Shown: positions 1 to 9,310 of the stretch, in pieces
Position numbering within the stretch: the stretch's first letter is position 1
Layout of the letters: each line of letters begins with the position of its first letter
Assembly: GCF_001886185.1 (NCBI RefSeq)
Contig: NZ_JXLA01000006.1
Span: forward strand, 62,001-126,000
DNA length: 64,000 nucleotides
Direction: 5' to 3'
DNA from: Enterococcus raffinosus
Lineage (GTDB): Bacteria; Bacillota; Bacilli; Lactobacillales; Enterococcaceae
Translations under genes and position numbers: made by a program
The notes under the pieces: generated by a model
The model's input: the letters and a program-made list of their open reading frames with translations, nothing else
Database searches by the model: none
What the model was told of the DNA's origin: nothing

Positions 1-188
1 GAAGTAAGTGAGACCACAGTTTGACTGTAGTTGTAAACTTGATAACTAAAAGTTGTCAAAAAAACTGAAATCAATGTCAAGGCAAACCGTCGATATTCGC
101 TACTTTTCATCCGTTTTAAAAAATAGAAAATCATATAGGCAACCATCAGGGCTGCGGGAACGCCAAACGCAAAAAGCGGATTAAGCAT
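1..188 (-). CDS. Partial membrane protein, N-terminus only
   Basis: An open frame on the minus strand starts at an ATG at 186-188 and runs off the left edge of the window, giving about 62 residues. A good ribosome binding site (AAGGAGG) lies just upstream on that strand. The N-terminus is hydrophobic (LNPLFAFGVPAALMVAYMI), then a basic stretch (KRMKSSEYRR) and a second hydrophobic segment, so it should be a polytopic membrane protein. Too little is present to name a family. It is divergent from the VanZ-RDD gene. Confidence 0.6.
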   Translation of the reverse strand, partial: MLNPLFAFGVPAALMVAYMIFYFLKRMKSSEYRRFALTLISVFLTTFSYQVYNYSQTVVSLT

Positions 189-308
189 ATAAAAAAACCT
201 CCTTGAAAATTCATGATAAATCAGAGCTGATTCCATTTTACCACAACACAAAAAAAAGCATTGCTGATTCGAATAGTCGGCAGTTCTTTAATAAGATGAG
301 GGAGTTTT

Positions 309-1457
309 ATGAACAGTTATATTTTTCCTATTAAAGCAGCAGTGATAACTTTCCCTTTTTTGGCAATGATCATTACTGCACCATTTTTAATTTATTACTA
401 TCGCAAATATGGACAATTAGGTAAATTGAGAAGTCTGATTCTTTATTCCTTTGTCTTCTATTTACTATCTGCTTATTATTTGGTCATTTTGCCTCTTCCA
501 AGCATTGATGCAGTAGCACAGATGACCGGTCCGAGATACGAGCTTCATCTTTTTCAATCTTGGCACAACTTCATGAATCAAACAGTACTGCAATTGAATA
601 ATCCAAGCACGTATTTGCCGGCAATGAAACAAAGTGTGTTTCTTGAACCGGTTTTTAATATTTTCCTGTTATTTCCATTTGGTGTGTACTGTCGGTACTA
701 TTTCAAATTTTCACTTTGGAAGACGATTTTGGCTAGTTTTTGTTTGTCCTTATTTTTCGAATTGACTCAATTGAGTGGACTATACTTTATTTATCCACGC
801 CCGTATCGTCTATTTGATGTCAATGACTTATTTCACAACACATTAGGTGGAACCTTCGGCTTCGCCTGTGCGCCACTCTTTACTTTCTTTCTACCAACAA
901 GGAACGAGCTTGATTCAGAATCGTATATTAAAGGACAGCAAGTTTCTCTGTTGCGGCGCTTTGTAGCAATGGTGATTGACTGGATGGTTATTGGTTTTTT
1001 CAGTAGTCTTGTTGGTCTTATTGGAACCAATCTACCTAGTGACATAAAAGTCTTATTAAGTTATCCATTTGTCAGCTTCACTTTGGAAGTTGTGTTATAC
1101 TTCATGCTGGTTATGTATTTTTGGAATGGGCAAACCATTGGAAAAAAAGTGGTCCGTATCAAAGTGATAGAAAAGAACAGAGAGCATATTCGGTTTTGGA
1201 GTTTAGTGAAGCGGTATAGCGCCTTTTATCTTTTCCTTAATGGACTGTTGCAGATTTTTAATTTTACGATGAACCATTTATCAACAGCCAATCACTCAAT
1301 ATTTATTGCTTATGTTACATTTGGCTTTATGAGTTTAGGAATTTTGCTTTTATTTCTTTTCAACTTATTGTATGCTCTCATAAGAAGAAAAAACCGCCTA
1401 TTCCATGATAAAGCGAGTCACACGTATACGATTAGTACGTTAAAGAAAGAGGTATAA
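309..1457 (+). CDS. VanZ-like / RDD domain fusion membrane protein
   Basis: This is a 382-residue polytopic membrane protein. Residues about 40-195 resemble the VanZ family: several membrane helices, the FELTQ segment and the downstream D-V-N-D-L-x-x-N-x-x-G motif typical of that domain. Residues about 210-375 resemble the RDD domain, with LLRRFVAMVIDW (the R and D of the family name) and the conserved W-N-G-Q-T-I-G-K-K segment. VanZ-type proteins have been linked to resistance to teicoplanin and lipoglycopeptides, while RDD proteins are poorly understood transporters. The ATG is preceded by GAGGGAG. It ends one base before the helicase ATG, so the two genes are probably co-transcribed. The function of the fusion is not known from sequence. 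Confidence 0.85.
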   Translation: MNSYIFPIKAAVITFPFLAMIITAPFLIYYYRKYGQLGKLRSLILYSFVFYLLSAYYLVILPLPSIDAVAQMTGPRYELHLFQSWHNFMNQTVLQLNNPSTYLPAMKQSVFLEPVFNIFLLFPFGVYCRYYFKFSLWKTILASFCLSLFFELTQLSGLYFIYPRPYRLFDVNDLFHNTLGGTFGFACAPLFTFFLPTRNELDSESYIKGQQVSLLRRFVAMVIDWMVIGFFSSLVGLIGTNLPSDIKVLLSYPFVSFTLEVVLYFMLVMYFWNGQTIGKKVVRIKVIEKNREHIRFWSLVKRYSAFYLFLNGLLQIFNFTMNHLSTANHSIFIAYVTFGFMSLGILLLFLFNLLYALIRRKNRLFHDKASHTYTISTLKKEV

Positions 1458-1458
1458 C

Positions 1459-2808
1459 ATGCGAACTTTTGAATCATTCAATTTCCAGCCGTTTATTCTT
1501 GAAGCTATTAAGGATAAAGGGTTTACTGAACCAACGGCGGTTCAAGAAAAATTAATTCCTTTAGTCAAAAAAGGAAAAAATGTTGTTGGACAATCACAAA
1601 CTGGATCAGGAAAAACACATACATTTTTATTGCCTTTGATGGATAAGATTGATCCTGAAAAAGATGAGGTACAAATTGTTATTACAGCTCCAAGTCGTGA
1701 ATTGGCAACACAAATTTATCAGGCAGCGATTCAAATCGCCCAATTTTCACCAACTGAAATTCGAGTGACTAATTTTGTTGGCGGCACTGATAAACAACGC
1801 CAAATAGAAAAGCTATCCACTCATCAGCCTCATGTAGCAATTGGGACACCCGGTCGAATTTTAGACATGATGAACGAACAGGCATTGAAGGTTCATACAG
1901 CAGAATATTTTGTTGTTGACGAAGCAGACATGACTCTGGATATGGGCTTTTTAGCTGAAGTAGATCAAATCGCTGGTCGGTTACCGAAACATCTTCAAAT
2001 GCTAGTTTTTTCTGCAACGATTCCTGAGAAGTTACGTCCGTTTCTTTTGAAATATATGGAAAATCCAGTGATTGAAGAAATCAAGTCTAAAGCCGTGATT
2101 TCCGATACGATTGAAAACTGGTTGATTTCAACAAAAGGGCAAGATAAAAATCGTCTGATCTATCAGTTATTAACCATTGGGCACCCTTATTTGGCCATTG
2201 TTTTCGCGAATACCAAACAGCATGTCGATGAAATCAGCGACTACTTGAAATCTCAAGGATTAAAAGTGGCGAAGATTCACGGGGATATTTCACCACGAGA
2301 ACGTAAGCGGGTAATGCGTCAAGTACAAAACTTAGACTTCCAATATGTTGTGGCAACCGATTTAGCCGCACGGGGAATCGATATTGAAGGGGTGTCACAT
2401 GTTATCAATGCTGAAATCCCTCAAGATTTAGATTTCTTTATTCACCGTGTTGGAAGAACGGGACGAAACGGACTTTCAGGCACAGCGATTACCTTGTATG
2501 GTCCAAGTGATGAAAACGACGTTAGTCTGATAGAAAATACTGGCGTTACTTTCCAACCAAAAGAAATAAAAAATGGAGAAATCGTCGATACCTACGACCG
2601 CAATCGACGAAAGAAACGTGAGAAATCAAAGGATGAGCTAGATCCAACATTGATTGGTTTAGTAAAAAAATCCAAGAAAAAAATCAAACCTGGATACAAA
2701 AAGAAAATTGATCGAGCAATTTCAGAATCAAACAAACAAAAACGTCGGCAAGCACGCCGGCAGGAAGAGCGCAGTGTACGTAAAAATAAAAAGCGCTCGA
2801 ATTCTTAA
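1459..2808 (+). CDS. cshB: DEAD-box RNA helicase, CshB type
   Basis: This is a 449-residue ATP-dependent RNA helicase. A Q motif lies at the N-terminus (FxxFxFQPFIL, then TAVQEK). Walker A is SQTGSGKT (46-53), the Walker B box is VDEAD (around 153-157), SAT is at 185-187, and the HRVGRTGR motif VI is near residue 330. The C-terminal tail is strongly basic (KKSKKKIKPGYKKK, then RKNKKRSNS), as in RNA-binding tails of cold-induced helicases. Its length and single-domain layout fit CshB (YqfR) of Bacillus better than the longer CshA; this subfamily call is by resemblance. It likely acts in RNA unwinding or decay and ribosome assembly at low temperature. It is closely coupled to the upstream membrane protein gene. 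Confidence 0.88.
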   Translation: MRTFESFNFQPFILEAIKDKGFTEPTAVQEKLIPLVKKGKNVVGQSQTGSGKTHTFLLPLMDKIDPEKDEVQIVITAPSRELATQIYQAAIQIAQFSPTEIRVTNFVGGTDKQRQIEKLSTHQPHVAIGTPGRILDMMNEQALKVHTAEYFVVDEADMTLDMGFLAEVDQIAGRLPKHLQMLVFSATIPEKLRPFLLKYMENPVIEEIKSKAVISDTIENWLISTKGQDKNRLIYQLLTIGHPYLAIVFANTKQHVDEISDYLKSQGLKVAKIHGDISPRERKRVMRQVQNLDFQYVVATDLAARGIDIEGVSHVINAEIPQDLDFFIHRVGRTGRNGLSGTAITLYGPSDENDVSLIENTGVTFQPKEIKNGEIVDTYDRNRRKKREKSKDELDPTLIGLVKKSKKKIKPGYKKKIDRAISESNKQKRRQARRQEERSVRKNKKRSNS

Positions 2809-2809
2809 C

Positions 2810-2852
2810 AAAAAGAGCGACGTCCGCTAATCTTTGGACAGTCGCTCTTTTT
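2810..2852. terminator. Bidirectional intrinsic terminator
   Basis: The inverted repeat AAAAAGAGCGAC / GTCGCTCTTTTT, with an inner TCC/GGA pairing, lies between the convergent helicase and GNAT genes. A-tract and T-tract flank the stem on both sides, so it can serve both strands. Confidence 0.85.
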
Positions 2853-3267
2853 GCATTTTGATACATGGAATCCCATCTTCTTCAAAAACGTCAGAAACAA
2901 CTTGGTAACCTTGTTGTTCGTAAAATTTTTGTGCGCTGATCTCCGCAGAGAGAACGGAATAACAACATCCGTCCTTACTAGCTCGCTTTTCAATATATTG
3001 CAGCAATTCAGCACCCAATCCGCGACCTCGATAATCGGGATGGACACATAAGCGATCGGGATTCAAGGTGAAAGAATCCAATTTTTGGTAACGAACGGTT
3101 GCCACTGGTAGCTGATCATCAAAGAAAACAAGATATTGTCGATCTGTTGTATCCAATTGATCGAATTCCAATTCTGGTAAAATATTTTGTTCTAAAACAA
3201 AAACTTGATAGCGCAAATAAAAAGCAGCAGCCTGAAGTTCTGGTGTTGCGCCAAAATATTTTTTCAT
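2827..3267 (-). CDS. GNAT family N-acetyltransferase
   Basis: This is a 146-residue acetyltransferase of the GNAT fold. The acetyl-CoA binding motif A is seen as HPDYRGRGLGAELLQYIE, preceded by LDTTDRQYLVFFDDQLPVATVR, and it ends with FYEQQGYQVVSDVFEEDGIPCIKM, the usual terminal strand motif (similar to the ElaA type). The start is placed at the ATG at 3265-3267, preceded by GAGGAT on that strand; a longer in-frame start at 3309 lacks a comparable site. The substrate is not predictable. The gene is divergent from the FGE-like gene with a very short shared promoter region. Confidence 0.85.
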   Translation of the reverse strand: MKKYFGATPELQAAAFYLRYQVFVLEQNILPELEFDQLDTTDRQYLVFFDDQLPVATVRYQKLDSFTLNPDRLCVHPDYRGRGLGAELLQYIEKRASKDGCCYSVLSAEISAQKFYEQQGYQVVSDVFEEDGIPCIKMQKERLSKD

Positions 3268-3295
3268 CTTAATCCTCATTTCATTATGATAATGG

Positions 3296-3301
3296 TATAA
3301 T
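3296..3301 (+). promoter_or_regulatory. Putative -10 box for the FGE-like gene
   Basis: A perfect TATAAT lies 36 bases before the ATG at 3337. The -35 region is poor, so this is a likely but unproven promoter. Confidence 0.4.
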
Positions 3302-3336
3302 TCTAGCATATGATGTTGGAGGAGGCAGAAAGAATT

Positions 3337-4389
3337 ATGAACTTACTCGATCAACTAGACTGGTCCTATTGGAAACGATTGAATCCCAAAGAAAAACGTA
3401 CCTTACTAAGCCAGTTATTACTTCATTTTGTTAACCCGCTGATGAAGATTTCAGATATTGAATTAAAAGATTTTGATTTATACGGGATTAAGTGTCAAAC
3501 GTTCCAATTGTTAATTGATGAAGAGGAATTTGTTTTTATTCCTGGAAATAAAGATGCAATTTTAGGATGGAATTTGGGCACTAAGGGCTTGTCTCTATTA
3601 GAAACTGCACCAAACTCTCAGGAAATCACAATTCCTGAAGAGTTACGTGGACAGTACAATTTTTTTGACGTGGATTCTTTAGGGGAATTAATCAATGATA
3701 AAACCACAAGTCTGCGAAAAGTTAAAATTCCACCAATGTTCGTTCAACGACATGCGTTACCCGCTGGAACTAATTATTTAGGAATCTACGATGCAGTAAC
3801 AGGAAGTTTTTCTGGTGAAGCCGATCAATTTTCTATGTATGAGGAAGAAATCAAAGAGGTACTTTCTCCGAATTTGACACCAGAAGAGAGCATGACCTGG
3901 TCTTTTCCTAGAAATGTCTTGAAAGAAGACCGTTGGTATATTGAAATGGTGCCCCATTCAGACAGTTATTTTGTTTTTAGTCATGAGCAACATACCTATA
4001 GCAGCTTGAGGAAAAAAGTTCGGAAGAAGAATTTTGATCTTTTGACGGAGGATCAGTGGGAGTATGTCAACGGGGCGGGCAGCCGCCGTCTATTCCGCTG
4101 GGGAAATGATTTGAATGTGAAGGACCCTTACCGAGGAAAAAAGGTTCGCAAGATGATGGAAAGGGAGAATATGTTTGGCCTGTATTTCGATACTTCCATG
4201 GAACGTTTTGAGATCACGGAAGATCCAGGTGTTTTAAAATTGACGAATAAGAAAAACAATGTGGGCATTCCAATTGTTGATTTTCTTCCTTTGTCGAGCT
4301 ATTTTAGCAACAATACGACGATGCTCCATGAAAAAGTATTATCGCCGAGTGATTATTTGTATCGTAAAGCGATTTTAATCAAGATCTAG
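3337..4389 (+). CDS. Unknown protein with a formylglycine-generating-enzyme-like C-terminal region
   Basis: This protein has 350 residues if translation starts at the ATG at 3337, which is preceded by TTGGAGGAGG; an in-frame ATG at 3310 overlaps that site and is less likely. The first half is not recognisable. The C-terminal part contains L-T-E-D-Q-W-E-Y, then G-A-G-S-R-R-L-F-R-W-G-N-D, which closely follows the LPTEAEWEYAARGG…YPWG signature of the FGE-sulfatase (SUMF1) fold. The following part does not show the conserved catalytic cysteines of true formylglycine-generating enzymes. It is therefore more likely a binding or structural variant of the fold. No signal peptide is seen, so it is probably cytoplasmic. 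It is directly upstream of the alaS T-box, but that has its own promoter. Confidence 0.6.
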   Translation: MNLLDQLDWSYWKRLNPKEKRTLLSQLLLHFVNPLMKISDIELKDFDLYGIKCQTFQLLIDEEEFVFIPGNKDAILGWNLGTKGLSLLETAPNSQEITIPEELRGQYNFFDVDSLGELINDKTTSLRKVKIPPMFVQRHALPAGTNYLGIYDAVTGSFSGEADQFSMYEEEIKEVLSPNLTPEESMTWSFPRNVLKEDRWYIEMVPHSDSYFVFSHEQHTYSSLRKKVRKKNFDLLTEDQWEYVNGAGSRRLFRWGNDLNVKDPYRGKKVRKMMERENMFGLYFDTSMERFEITEDPGVLKLTNKKNNVGIPIVDFLPLSSYFSNNTTMLHEKVLSPSDYLYRKAILIKI

Positions 4390-4390
4390 T

Positions 4391-4419
4391 TTGACTTTTG
4401 GCAAACTTTTTCCTATACT
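4391..4419 (+). promoter_or_regulatory. alaS promoter
   Basis: TTGACT (4391-4396), a 17-base spacer and TATACT (4414-4419). It begins two bases after the stop codon of the upstream gene and drives the T-box leader. Confidence 0.8.
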
Positions 4420-4425
4420 CATAAA

Positions 4426-4640
4426 AGGATATGGTTTGTTCCTTACGCCTCCACAGAAAGTGCACGATTGCTGAAAGCTGCACGTGGCGAAGAATAAATT
4501 GCTCCCACAATTATTTGATTGAAAAATCAACGCTGCTCAGCGTTAACGAGCTGAAGAGGTAATGATCAAACTATCATTGCAATCAAGGTGGTACCGCGAG
4601 TTTTCGTCCTTGACTGCAGTGGTAGTTTTTATTTTTTTTA
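4426..4640 (+). promoter_or_regulatory. T-box leader (alanyl-tRNA responsive) with terminator
   Basis: The T-box sequence AAGGTGGTACCGCG lies at 4585-4598. It sits in the loop of a long terminator whose 20-base arms are at 4569-4588 and 4608-4627 (G·U pairs and one A·C mismatch), followed by a T-rich tract. Stem I features lie upstream (around 4430-4520). A GCT triplet at 4501-4503 is the likely alanine specifier, though I could not model the specifier loop with certainty. Uncharged tRNA-Ala should stabilise the antiterminator and permit alaS transcription. Confidence 0.9.
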
Positions 4641-4656
4641 GAAAAGAGGAGAATAG

Positions 4657-7290
4657 ATGAAAAAATTATCAAGCGCTGAAGTGCGCCAAATGTTTTTAGA
4701 TTTCTTTAAAACGAAAGAGCACATGATTGAACCAAGTGCCTCATTAGTTCCCGTAAATGATCCAACATTATTGTGGATCAATTCAGGTGTTGCCACCATG
4801 AAGAAATATTTTGATGGAAGTGTCGTTCCTGAAAATCCACGCATCGCGAATGCACAAAAATCCATTCGCACAAACGATATCGAAAATGTCGGGAAAACTG
4901 CCCGTCACCATACGATGTTTGAAATGCTTGGAAACTTTTCTATTGGTGACTATTTTAAAGAAGAAGCGATCGAATGGGCATGGGAATTCTTGACTTCGCC
5001 AGATTGGATCGGGTTTGATCCGGATAAATTGTATGTCACAGTTTATCCAGAGGACAAGGAAGCAAAACGTATTTGGTTAGAGGAAGTTGGTATTCCAGCA
5101 AATCATGTTGTTGAGATCGAAGACAACTTCTGGGATCTAGGCGCTGGTCCGAGCGGTCCTGATTCAGAGATTTTCTACGACCGCGGAGAATCATTCAACG
5201 ACTTAGCTGAAGATGATCCAGAAAACTATCCAGGCGGAGAAAATGAACGCTATCTAGAAATCTGGAATTTGGTCTTTTCAGAATTTAACCATACGCCACA
5301 AGGGACGTATGAACCATTGCCTCATCAAAATATTGATACGGGTATGGGACTTGAACGAATGGTTTCGATCATCCAAGATGCACCAACTAACTTTGAAACA
5401 GACCTGTTCTTACCGATTATCGGTAAAGTTGAAGAATTAAGTGGTAAAAAATATGGAACAGATAAATTATTAGATATTTCCTTTAAAGTTATCGCTGACC
5501 ACATTCGCTCTTTAGTATTCGCAATTGGCGATGGTGCGCTTCCATCAAATGAAGGACGCGGCTATGTCCTACGTCGTTTATTACGTCGGGCAGTCATGCA
5601 TGGAAAAAAACTTGGGATCGACCAAGCCTTTTTGTATAAATTAGTTCCTGTTGTCGGTGAAATTATGGTGAGCTACTATCCAGAGGTTAAACAACAAGAA
5701 GCGTTTATCGAAAAAGTTGTTCGTACTGAGGAAGAACGCTTCCATGAAACAATCAACGATGGCTTGACCATGTTGAATGATGTTTTAGCGGATCTGAAGG
5801 ACAAAAACGAGACAACGCTTGATGGAAAAGTCATCTTTAAGCTTTACGATACATTCGGCTTCCCTGTGGAATTAACGGAAGAGGTTGCTGAAGATGAAGG
5901 GCTAAAAGTTGATCATGAAGGCTTCGAAGTAGAGATGCAGGCTCAAAAAGAACGTGCTCGTGCAGCTCGTACGACAGAAAAATCCATGGGTGTTCAAACA
6001 GCGTTATTAGGTGATATCAAAGTTGACAGCAAGTTTGTCGGGTATGATCATTTAGAAATTGAAAGTGAATTACTTGTTATCCTACAAGACAATGCGATGG
6101 TCTCCACAGTGGAGGAAGGAGAAGCCAAAGTCATTTTTGCTGAGACACCTTTTTACGCTGAGATGGGTGGACAGATTGCGGATAAAGGAATCCTTGTTGA
6201 CCAATCAGGCAAAATCATTGCCAATGTAACAGATGTGCAAAAAGCGCCAAATGGTCAGGCGTTGCACACTGTAGAAGTTCTTGAATCATTAAACGAAGGA
6301 GATAAATACTTCCTACAAGTAAATGCTGCTTTTCGTAATAAAGTGATAAAAAACCATACGGCGACTCACGTATTGCATAAAGCACTAAAAGAAGTTTTAG
6401 GCGATCATGCGAACCAAGCGGGTTCATTAGTAACGGATACCCACTTACGTTTTGACTTTACTCACTTTGGTCAGGTTACGGCAGTTGAACTGAAAGAAAT
6501 GGAAAAAATCGTTAACCAAAAAATTTGGGAGGCTATTCCAGTCGTAACGATTGAAACAGATATCGATACTGCCAAGAATATGGGTGCGATGGCCCTGTTT
6601 GGCGAAAAATATGGTCACGATGTTCGTGTGGTGAATATTGGTGACTGGTCTATCGAGTTATGTGGCGGAACGCATGTGGTGAACACTGAAGACATCGGCC
6701 TGTTCAAGATCGTTTCTGAATCTGGTATTGGCGCCGGTGTTCGTCGGATCGAAGCATTGACAGGCAAAGAGGCATATGAAGCCTTCCGAGATGAAGAAGA
6801 ACAGTTGATGCAGGTTGCACAAATCGTGAAATCACCACAAATCAAAGAAGTAGTCACCAAAACAGAACAGCTACAACAGCAAGTAAAAGAATTACAAAAA
6901 GAAAATGAACAACTAGCGACAAAATTGGCGAACCAACAGGCCGGAGATGTCTTCAAAGACGTGAAGGAAATCAATGGAACCACTGTGATTACAGCACAAG
7001 TTAACGTCAAAGATATGAATCAGCTGCGGCAATTGGCGGATCAATGGAAACAAAAAGCCTTATCCGACGTCTTAGTTCTTGGAACAGTTCAAGGGGAAAA
7101 GGTGAATTTATTAGCGGCTATGAGTCCTACAGCGAATGAAAAAGGGTTGAAGGCTGGCGACTTGATCAAAGCAATTGCACCAAAAGTTGGCGGTGGCGGT
7201 GGCGGTCGTCCAGACATGGCACAAGCAGGCGGTAAGAATCCAGCTGGATTATCTGATGCACTAGCAGAAGTAGCGAACTGGTTGGCATAA
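4657..7290 (+). CDS. alaS: Alanine--tRNA ligase
   Basis: This is an 877-residue class II synthetase of the usual length that charges tRNA-Ala. The N-terminal catalytic domain contains the FxxKxHxxxxSASLVP motif 1 region, [21 protein letters not shown] motif 2 and the GMGLERM motif 3. The editing domain has the zinc ligands HTATH (near residue 566) and CGGTH (near 669). The C-terminal coiled coil and DHHA1 region end in the glycine-rich [15 protein letters not shown]. The ATG follows GAAAAGAGGAG. It appears to be monocistronic, controlled by the T-box and closed by its own terminator. Confidence 0.98.
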   Translation: MKKLSSAEVRQMFLDFFKTKEHMIEPSASLVPVNDPTLLWINSGVATMKKYFDGSVVPENPRIANAQKSIRTNDIENVGKTARHHTMFEMLGNFSIGDYFKEEAIEWAWEFLTSPDWIGFDPDKLYVTVYPEDKEAKRIWLEEVGIPANHVVEIEDNFWDLGAGPSGPDSEIFYDRGESFNDLAEDDPENYPGGENERYLEIWNLVFSEFNHTPQGTYEPLPHQNIDTGMGLERMVSIIQDAPTNFETDLFLPIIGKVEELSGKKYGTDKLLDISFKVIADHIRSLVFAIGDGALPSNEGRGYVLRRLLRRAVMHGKKLGIDQAFLYKLVPVVGEIMVSYYPEVKQQEAFIEKVVRTEEERFHETINDGLTMLNDVLADLKDKNETTLDGKVIFKLYDTFGFPVELTEEVAEDEGLKVDHEGFEVEMQAQKERARAARTTEKSMGVQTALLGDIKVDSKFVGYDHLEIESELLVILQDNAMVSTVEEGEAKVIFAETPFYAEMGGQIADKGILVDQSGKIIANVTDVQKAPNGQALHTVEVLESLNEGDKYFLQVNAAFRNKVIKNHTATHVLHKALKEVLGDHANQAGSLVTDTHLRFDFTHFGQVTAVELKEMEKIVNQKIWEAIPVVTIETDIDTAKNMGAMALFGEKYGHDVRVVNIGDWSIELCGGTHVVNTEDIGLFKIVSESGIGAGVRRIEALTGKEAYEAFRDEEEQLMQVAQIVKSPQIKEVVTKTEQLQQQVKELQKENEQLATKLANQQAGDVFKDVKEINGTTVITAQVNVKDMNQLRQLADQWKQKALSDVLVLGTVQGEKVNLLAAMSPTANEKGLKAGDLIKAIAPKVGGGGGGRPDMAQAGGKNPAGLSDALAEVANWLA

Positions 7291-7304
7291 TTATCGACGG
7301 CTAA

Positions 7305-7335
7305 AGACAGCATCTTAGTGATGTTGTCTTTTTTT
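7305..7335 (+). terminator. alaS terminator
   Basis: The stem AGACAGCATC / GATGTTGTCT (one G·U pair) with a five-base loop is followed by a run of T. Confidence 0.85.
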
Positions 7336-7433
7336 ATGAGAAAATGACTATTCTGTAGCGTGTTTCTTTTATTACTACTGTGATTTGGGTATAATTCAAA
7401 TGAGAGAATTTTTTGTTGAAAAGAGGGGACCAC

Positions 7434-8894
7434 TTGGGAATTATTGAGCAAATTATTTTTTTAATTTTTATTGCCAATGCTGTGGGTGCGATAATTACCG
7501 TTTTTCGTAAACCGCGGAATATTACAACGATCTGGGCCTGGCTATTGACCTTGATTTTTTTACCTGTGATCGGATTTTTAATTTATGCTTTTTGTGGACG
7601 GGGAATCGATGGCGAGACTATGTATCGGTTTGAACAAGAGGATGAAAAGCGCGTAAAGGAAATCAATGAGATCATTCAGGAAGACAATCGTCATGTGGAT
7701 TACAATGAACCGGATCAGTTGTATCCGGCGGCGAAATCTTTAGTAAAGTATTTCCAAAATTTGGACGAATCCCCTTTAGCTGTTCGCAATGAGCTGGAGT
7801 TCTTTTTAGATGGGACGGCAAAGTTTGAACGTTTATTTGAAGATTTACGAGCTGCTCAAAGTACGATTCATGTAGAGTACTATGCATTCTTCAATGACCG
7901 AATCGGTAATCGTTTTTTGCGTATTTTAGAGGAAAAGGCGGCAGCAGGAGTCCAGGTCAAAATGATCTATGATCCTTGGGGCTCTCCAAAAACCAACAAA
8001 AAGTTTTTTGAAACGCTTATCAAAAACGGCGGTAAAGTCACTCCGTTTATCACATCAAAGAACATTTTAGCAAAAACCCGCTTAAATTATCATTTACATC
8101 GAAAAATCGTCGTCATTGACGGACAGATCAGCTGGACCGGTGGATTCAATGTAGGGGATCAGTACCTGGGAGAATCAAAACGCTTTGGCAGATGGCGAGA
8201 TACTCATGGGAGAATTGAAGGGACGGCAAGTTTTACCCTTCAAGAAATCTTTATTCGTGACTGGAATGCTTCCGTTTCTAGTAAGTCGGAGCGCATGAGC
8301 TATTTACCTGAATATTTTGTTTTGCCACAGAAAAAGATTGAAAAGGGTGTCCCTATGCAAATCGTGGCAGATGGTCCAGATTCCAGCGAACAGATCATCA
8401 AAGATGGGTTTGTCCGCTTGATTTTAGCAGCAGAGAAGAGTGTTTGGATTCAAAGTCCATATCTTGTCCCCGATGAAACAATGATATCAGCTATTTTGAT
8501 TGCTGTTCGCTCTGGTATTGATGTCCGGATTATGATTCCCAATATGCCAGACCATCCTTTTATTTATCGAGCAACACAGTATTATGCTAATTATTTACAC
8601 CAACGCGGAGTCAAGATTTACCATTATGCTGATGGCTTTATTCATTCAAAAACAATCGTGGTCGACGATGAATTAGCCACCTTCGGTTCAACGAATCAAG
8701 ACATTCGCAGTTACGAACTGAACTTTGAAGTCAGCAGCTTTATCTATGATCCAGAGATTGCCCAGCTGTTCCGTACGATCTTTGAAGAAGACATGAAGGA
8801 ATGTATCGAATTAACAGATGAGATGATCGCGAGTCAGTCCCATTGGCTGAACTTCAAACAACGCTTTTCTCGTTTGCTTTCACCGGTTTTATAA
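7434..8894 (+). CDS. cls: Cardiolipin synthase
   Basis: This is a 486-residue membrane phospholipase D-family enzyme that condenses two phosphatidylglycerols to cardiolipin. Two N-terminal membrane segments (residues about 3-25 and 35-58) precede two HKD motifs: HLHRKIVVIDG and HSKTIVVDDE, each with the downstream GGFN or GSTN segment. The start is assigned to TTG at 7434 because AGAGGGG lies seven bases upstream; an in-frame TTG at 7413 has no such site. TATAAT occurs at 7390-7395. The last six bases overlap the convergent ebsB-like gene. Confidence 0.95.
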   Translation: MGIIEQIIFLIFIANAVGAIITVFRKPRNITTIWAWLLTLIFLPVIGFLIYAFCGRGIDGETMYRFEQEDEKRVKEINEIIQEDNRHVDYNEPDQLYPAAKSLVKYFQNLDESPLAVRNELEFFLDGTAKFERLFEDLRAAQSTIHVEYYAFFNDRIGNRFLRILEEKAAAGVQVKMIYDPWGSPKTNKKFFETLIKNGGKVTPFITSKNILAKTRLNYHLHRKIVVIDGQISWTGGFNVGDQYLGESKRFGRWRDTHGRIEGTASFTLQEIFIRDWNASVSSKSERMSYLPEYFVLPQKKIEKGVPMQIVADGPDSSEQIIKDGFVRLILAAEKSVWIQSPYLVPDETMISAILIAVRSGIDVRIMIPNMPDHPFIYRATQYYANYLHQRGVKIYHYADGFIHSKTIVVDDELATFGSTNQDIRSYELNFEVSSFIYDPEIAQLFRTIFEEDMKECIELTDEMIASQSHWLNFKQRFSRLLSPVL

Positions 8895-9275
8895 TTTTTT
8901 TCGTAAACCTTGGCGGGCAAGATTGTCCGCCCCTTTATTTTTTGCTTCAGGAATCCATTGAAGCACTAATAGTGGAAATTGCGGAGCAATTTCATTAAAC
9001 TCTGATAAATATGGCAGGAAGAGCTTGTTTTTTGTCTGTCCTTGGTCTAAAATTTTTATTGCAGTTTTACTATCGGAATAAAGCAAAACCGATTGATCAT
9101 TTAACTTGTGATCGATCAGATAATGTAGCGCATAGAGAATGACAGCTAGTTCAGCCTGATGATTATTTGTTTCAGGTAATGAAAATGCTAGCTGCTGTTG
9201 CTTTTCAGAAATGATTAAAACACCGCCGCCGCTTTTTTCTAGATTCGTGGCAGCATCGGTATAAACTTTTAACAT
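8889..9275 (-). CDS. ebsB: RNase H-like protein (EbsB-like)
   Basis: This is a 128-residue RNase HI-type fold. YTDAAT supplies the first acidic residue, an A-E-L-A-V-I segment the second, and LLYSDSKTAI the third; a terminal A-D-N-L-A-R-Q segment completes the pattern. Proteins of this type next to ebsA are annotated in enterococci as EbsB, a gene originally linked to binding substance and conjugative aggregation in E. faecalis. The start is the ATG at 9273-9275, spaced properly from AAAGGAT; an in-frame ATG nine bases earlier sits on that site. It is divergent from ebsA with 35 bases between them. The name rests on context and resemblance; whether it hydrolyses RNA/DNA hybrids is not known. 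Confidence 0.75.
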   Translation of the reverse strand: MLKVYTDAATNLEKSGGGVLIISEKQQQLAFSLPETNNHQAELAVILYALHYLIDHKLNDQSVLLYSDSKTAIKILDQGQTKNKLFLPYLSEFNEIAPQFPLLVLQWIPEAKNKGADNLARQGLRKKL

Positions 9276-9310
9276 AAGGATCATCCTTTTTTTAGAGTAG
9301 GAGTATATGA

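Noticed and set aside
6615-7010. 131-codon minus-strand ORF inside alaS
   Set aside because: It is a shadow of the alaS coding sequence with a Ser/Cys-rich composition typical of antisense frames.
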